Shown: piece by piece, positions 63,246 to 64,000 of the stretch | Layout of the letters: the number at the start of each line of letters is the position of its first letter | Numbering within the stretch: position 1 is the first letter of the stretch | Made by a program: the position numbers and the translations under genes | Source of the DNA: Zygaena filipendulae | Taxonomy: Eukaryota; Arthropoda; Insecta; Lepidoptera; Zygaenidae | Length of the DNA stretch: 64,000 bases | Assembly (NCBI GenBank): GCA_907165275.2 | Contig: OU015665.1 | Coordinates: forward strand, 7,254,001 to 7,318,000 | Reading direction: 5' to 3' | Notes under the pieces: model-generated | Database searches by the model: none | Seen by the model: only the letters and a program-made list of their open reading frames with translations | Told to the model about the DNA's origin: nothing

Positions 63246-63464
63246 TTTAGGTGTTTATTTATATTCATATTTATTTACTAACTGTAACTCGCAGTTTCAC
63301 CCGCGTAAGTTTCGGAATAATTCCCGCAGGAACAATTTTTTTCTAAAATAAAGGTAGCCTAAGTTACTCCTAATAACATCAGCTATCTGCCAGTGAGAGT
63401 CCCAATAAAATTAGTTTCAGAGATTGGCCGAAACAAACAGACACACAGATAGAGATTTTTTTTT

Positions 63465-63680
63465 TAATGTAAGAACCGTATATTCTATACATAGGTATAA
63501 AATGCTTTGTCCTCAATGACTGATGGATCAACGCACAGCCTAAACCGCTAATCGTAGAGACCTGAAACTTGGAGGGTGTGTTCTTTGTATCCGATAAGAA
63601 GGGATTTTTGAAAATTCAACCCCTAAGGGGATGAAAAGGGGTTGCAAAGTTTGTATGAAACCGCGCGGGACAGCTAGTAC
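63465..63680 (-). repeat. CCGCGG-box-related repeat end
   Basis: Reversed copy with a different body (CCTGAAACTTGGAGGGTGTG, AACCCCTAAGGGGATGAAAA) but the shared end GAAACCGCGCGGGACAGCTA. Confidence 0.55.
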
Positions 63681-64000
63681 TTTCATATGCATTTAGAGAA
63701 AAACTGTTAATTTGAAAGTACAAAAAGACACTTAAATTTTATTTATATGTATAGATGTATAGATTAGTAACAAATTATCAGTAACAAGTTAAAGAATAAG
63801 TCATTGCATGCTATTATATGTAATTTATAAATAGTCATTTGCATTTTTTTATTATGTAACTTATTTAGAGACTGTGGGATTAAAAATTTAAAAAGAATAA
63901 TTTTATTTATATGTTTGAAGATTACATTTGAAAACGCAAAAGAATTCTTTTAATAATTATTTCGCCAGTGTACTCAAACTACTCAACTTTTTATGACCGA

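Larger units (their letters stand above)
55140..64000. other. Gene-poor right flank
   Basis: Apart from the repeats listed, no coding gene could be supported. Two unexplained GC-shifted patches, 60430-60740 and 62290-62352, are discussed as findings. Confidence 0.5.

Noticed and set aside
1..64000. CRISPR array, bacterial defence system, prophage or integrated virus
   Set aside because: No regularly spaced direct repeats, operons or viral protein signatures were seen; the gene structure is eukaryotic.

Overview
The window looks like nuclear DNA of a butterfly or moth (Lepidoptera). It is AT-rich and has split, intron-bearing genes with GT/AG junctions. It is crowded with short interspersed repeats, hairpin elements and terminal-inverted-repeat elements of the lepidopteran kind, and the palindrome TAGGTACCTA recurs throughout. 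No bacterial, organellar or CRISPR-like features were seen. The species cannot be named from the sequence alone.

All supported genes lie on the minus strand. From right to left: (1) PPIL4, an uninterrupted cyclophilin plus RRM protein with a long Ser/Lys/Arg-rich tail (47655-49643). (2) A five-exon secretory precursor that looks like a neuropeptide prohormone, with a signal peptide, three RRKR cleavage sites and an internally duplicated module (40502-42681). (3) An unrecognised gene whose reading frame breaks or hides a very short intron (38402-39459). (4) A four-exon ankyrin-repeat protein of 249 residues (34180-37191). (5) TAK1 (MAP3K7), ten coding exons over 26.5 kb (5593-32100), 711 residues, whose kinase half and C-terminal coiled-coil half are separated by a 19.6-kb intron. 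The junctions of 2, 4 and 5 were read base by base and keep frame.

The giant TAK1 intron holds two minus-strand candidate first exons (19462-19549 and 9694-9808). Each lies just downstream of a CpG-rich block, and each ends in a GTGAGT donor in the one phase that splices in frame into TAK1 exon 8. If real, the locus would also make kinase-less proteins carrying only the C-terminal coiled coil that binds TAB2/3 in mammals. This is the most interesting inference in the window.

Region by region: 1-5592 is intergenic with one large inverted-repeat element; 5593-32100 is TAK1 and its repeat-filled introns; 32101-34179 is the TAK1 upstream region with two repeat families; 34180-42681 holds three compact genes; 42682-47654 is intergenic with a 1.16-kb nest of inverted repeats; 47655-49643 is PPIL4; 49644-64000 is gene-poor DNA built from DNA-transposon derivatives, a retroelement remnant and SINE-like repeats. 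One hairpin family with four copies carries two CRE-type TGACGTCA palindromes per copy, and one of those copies is split by another repeat.
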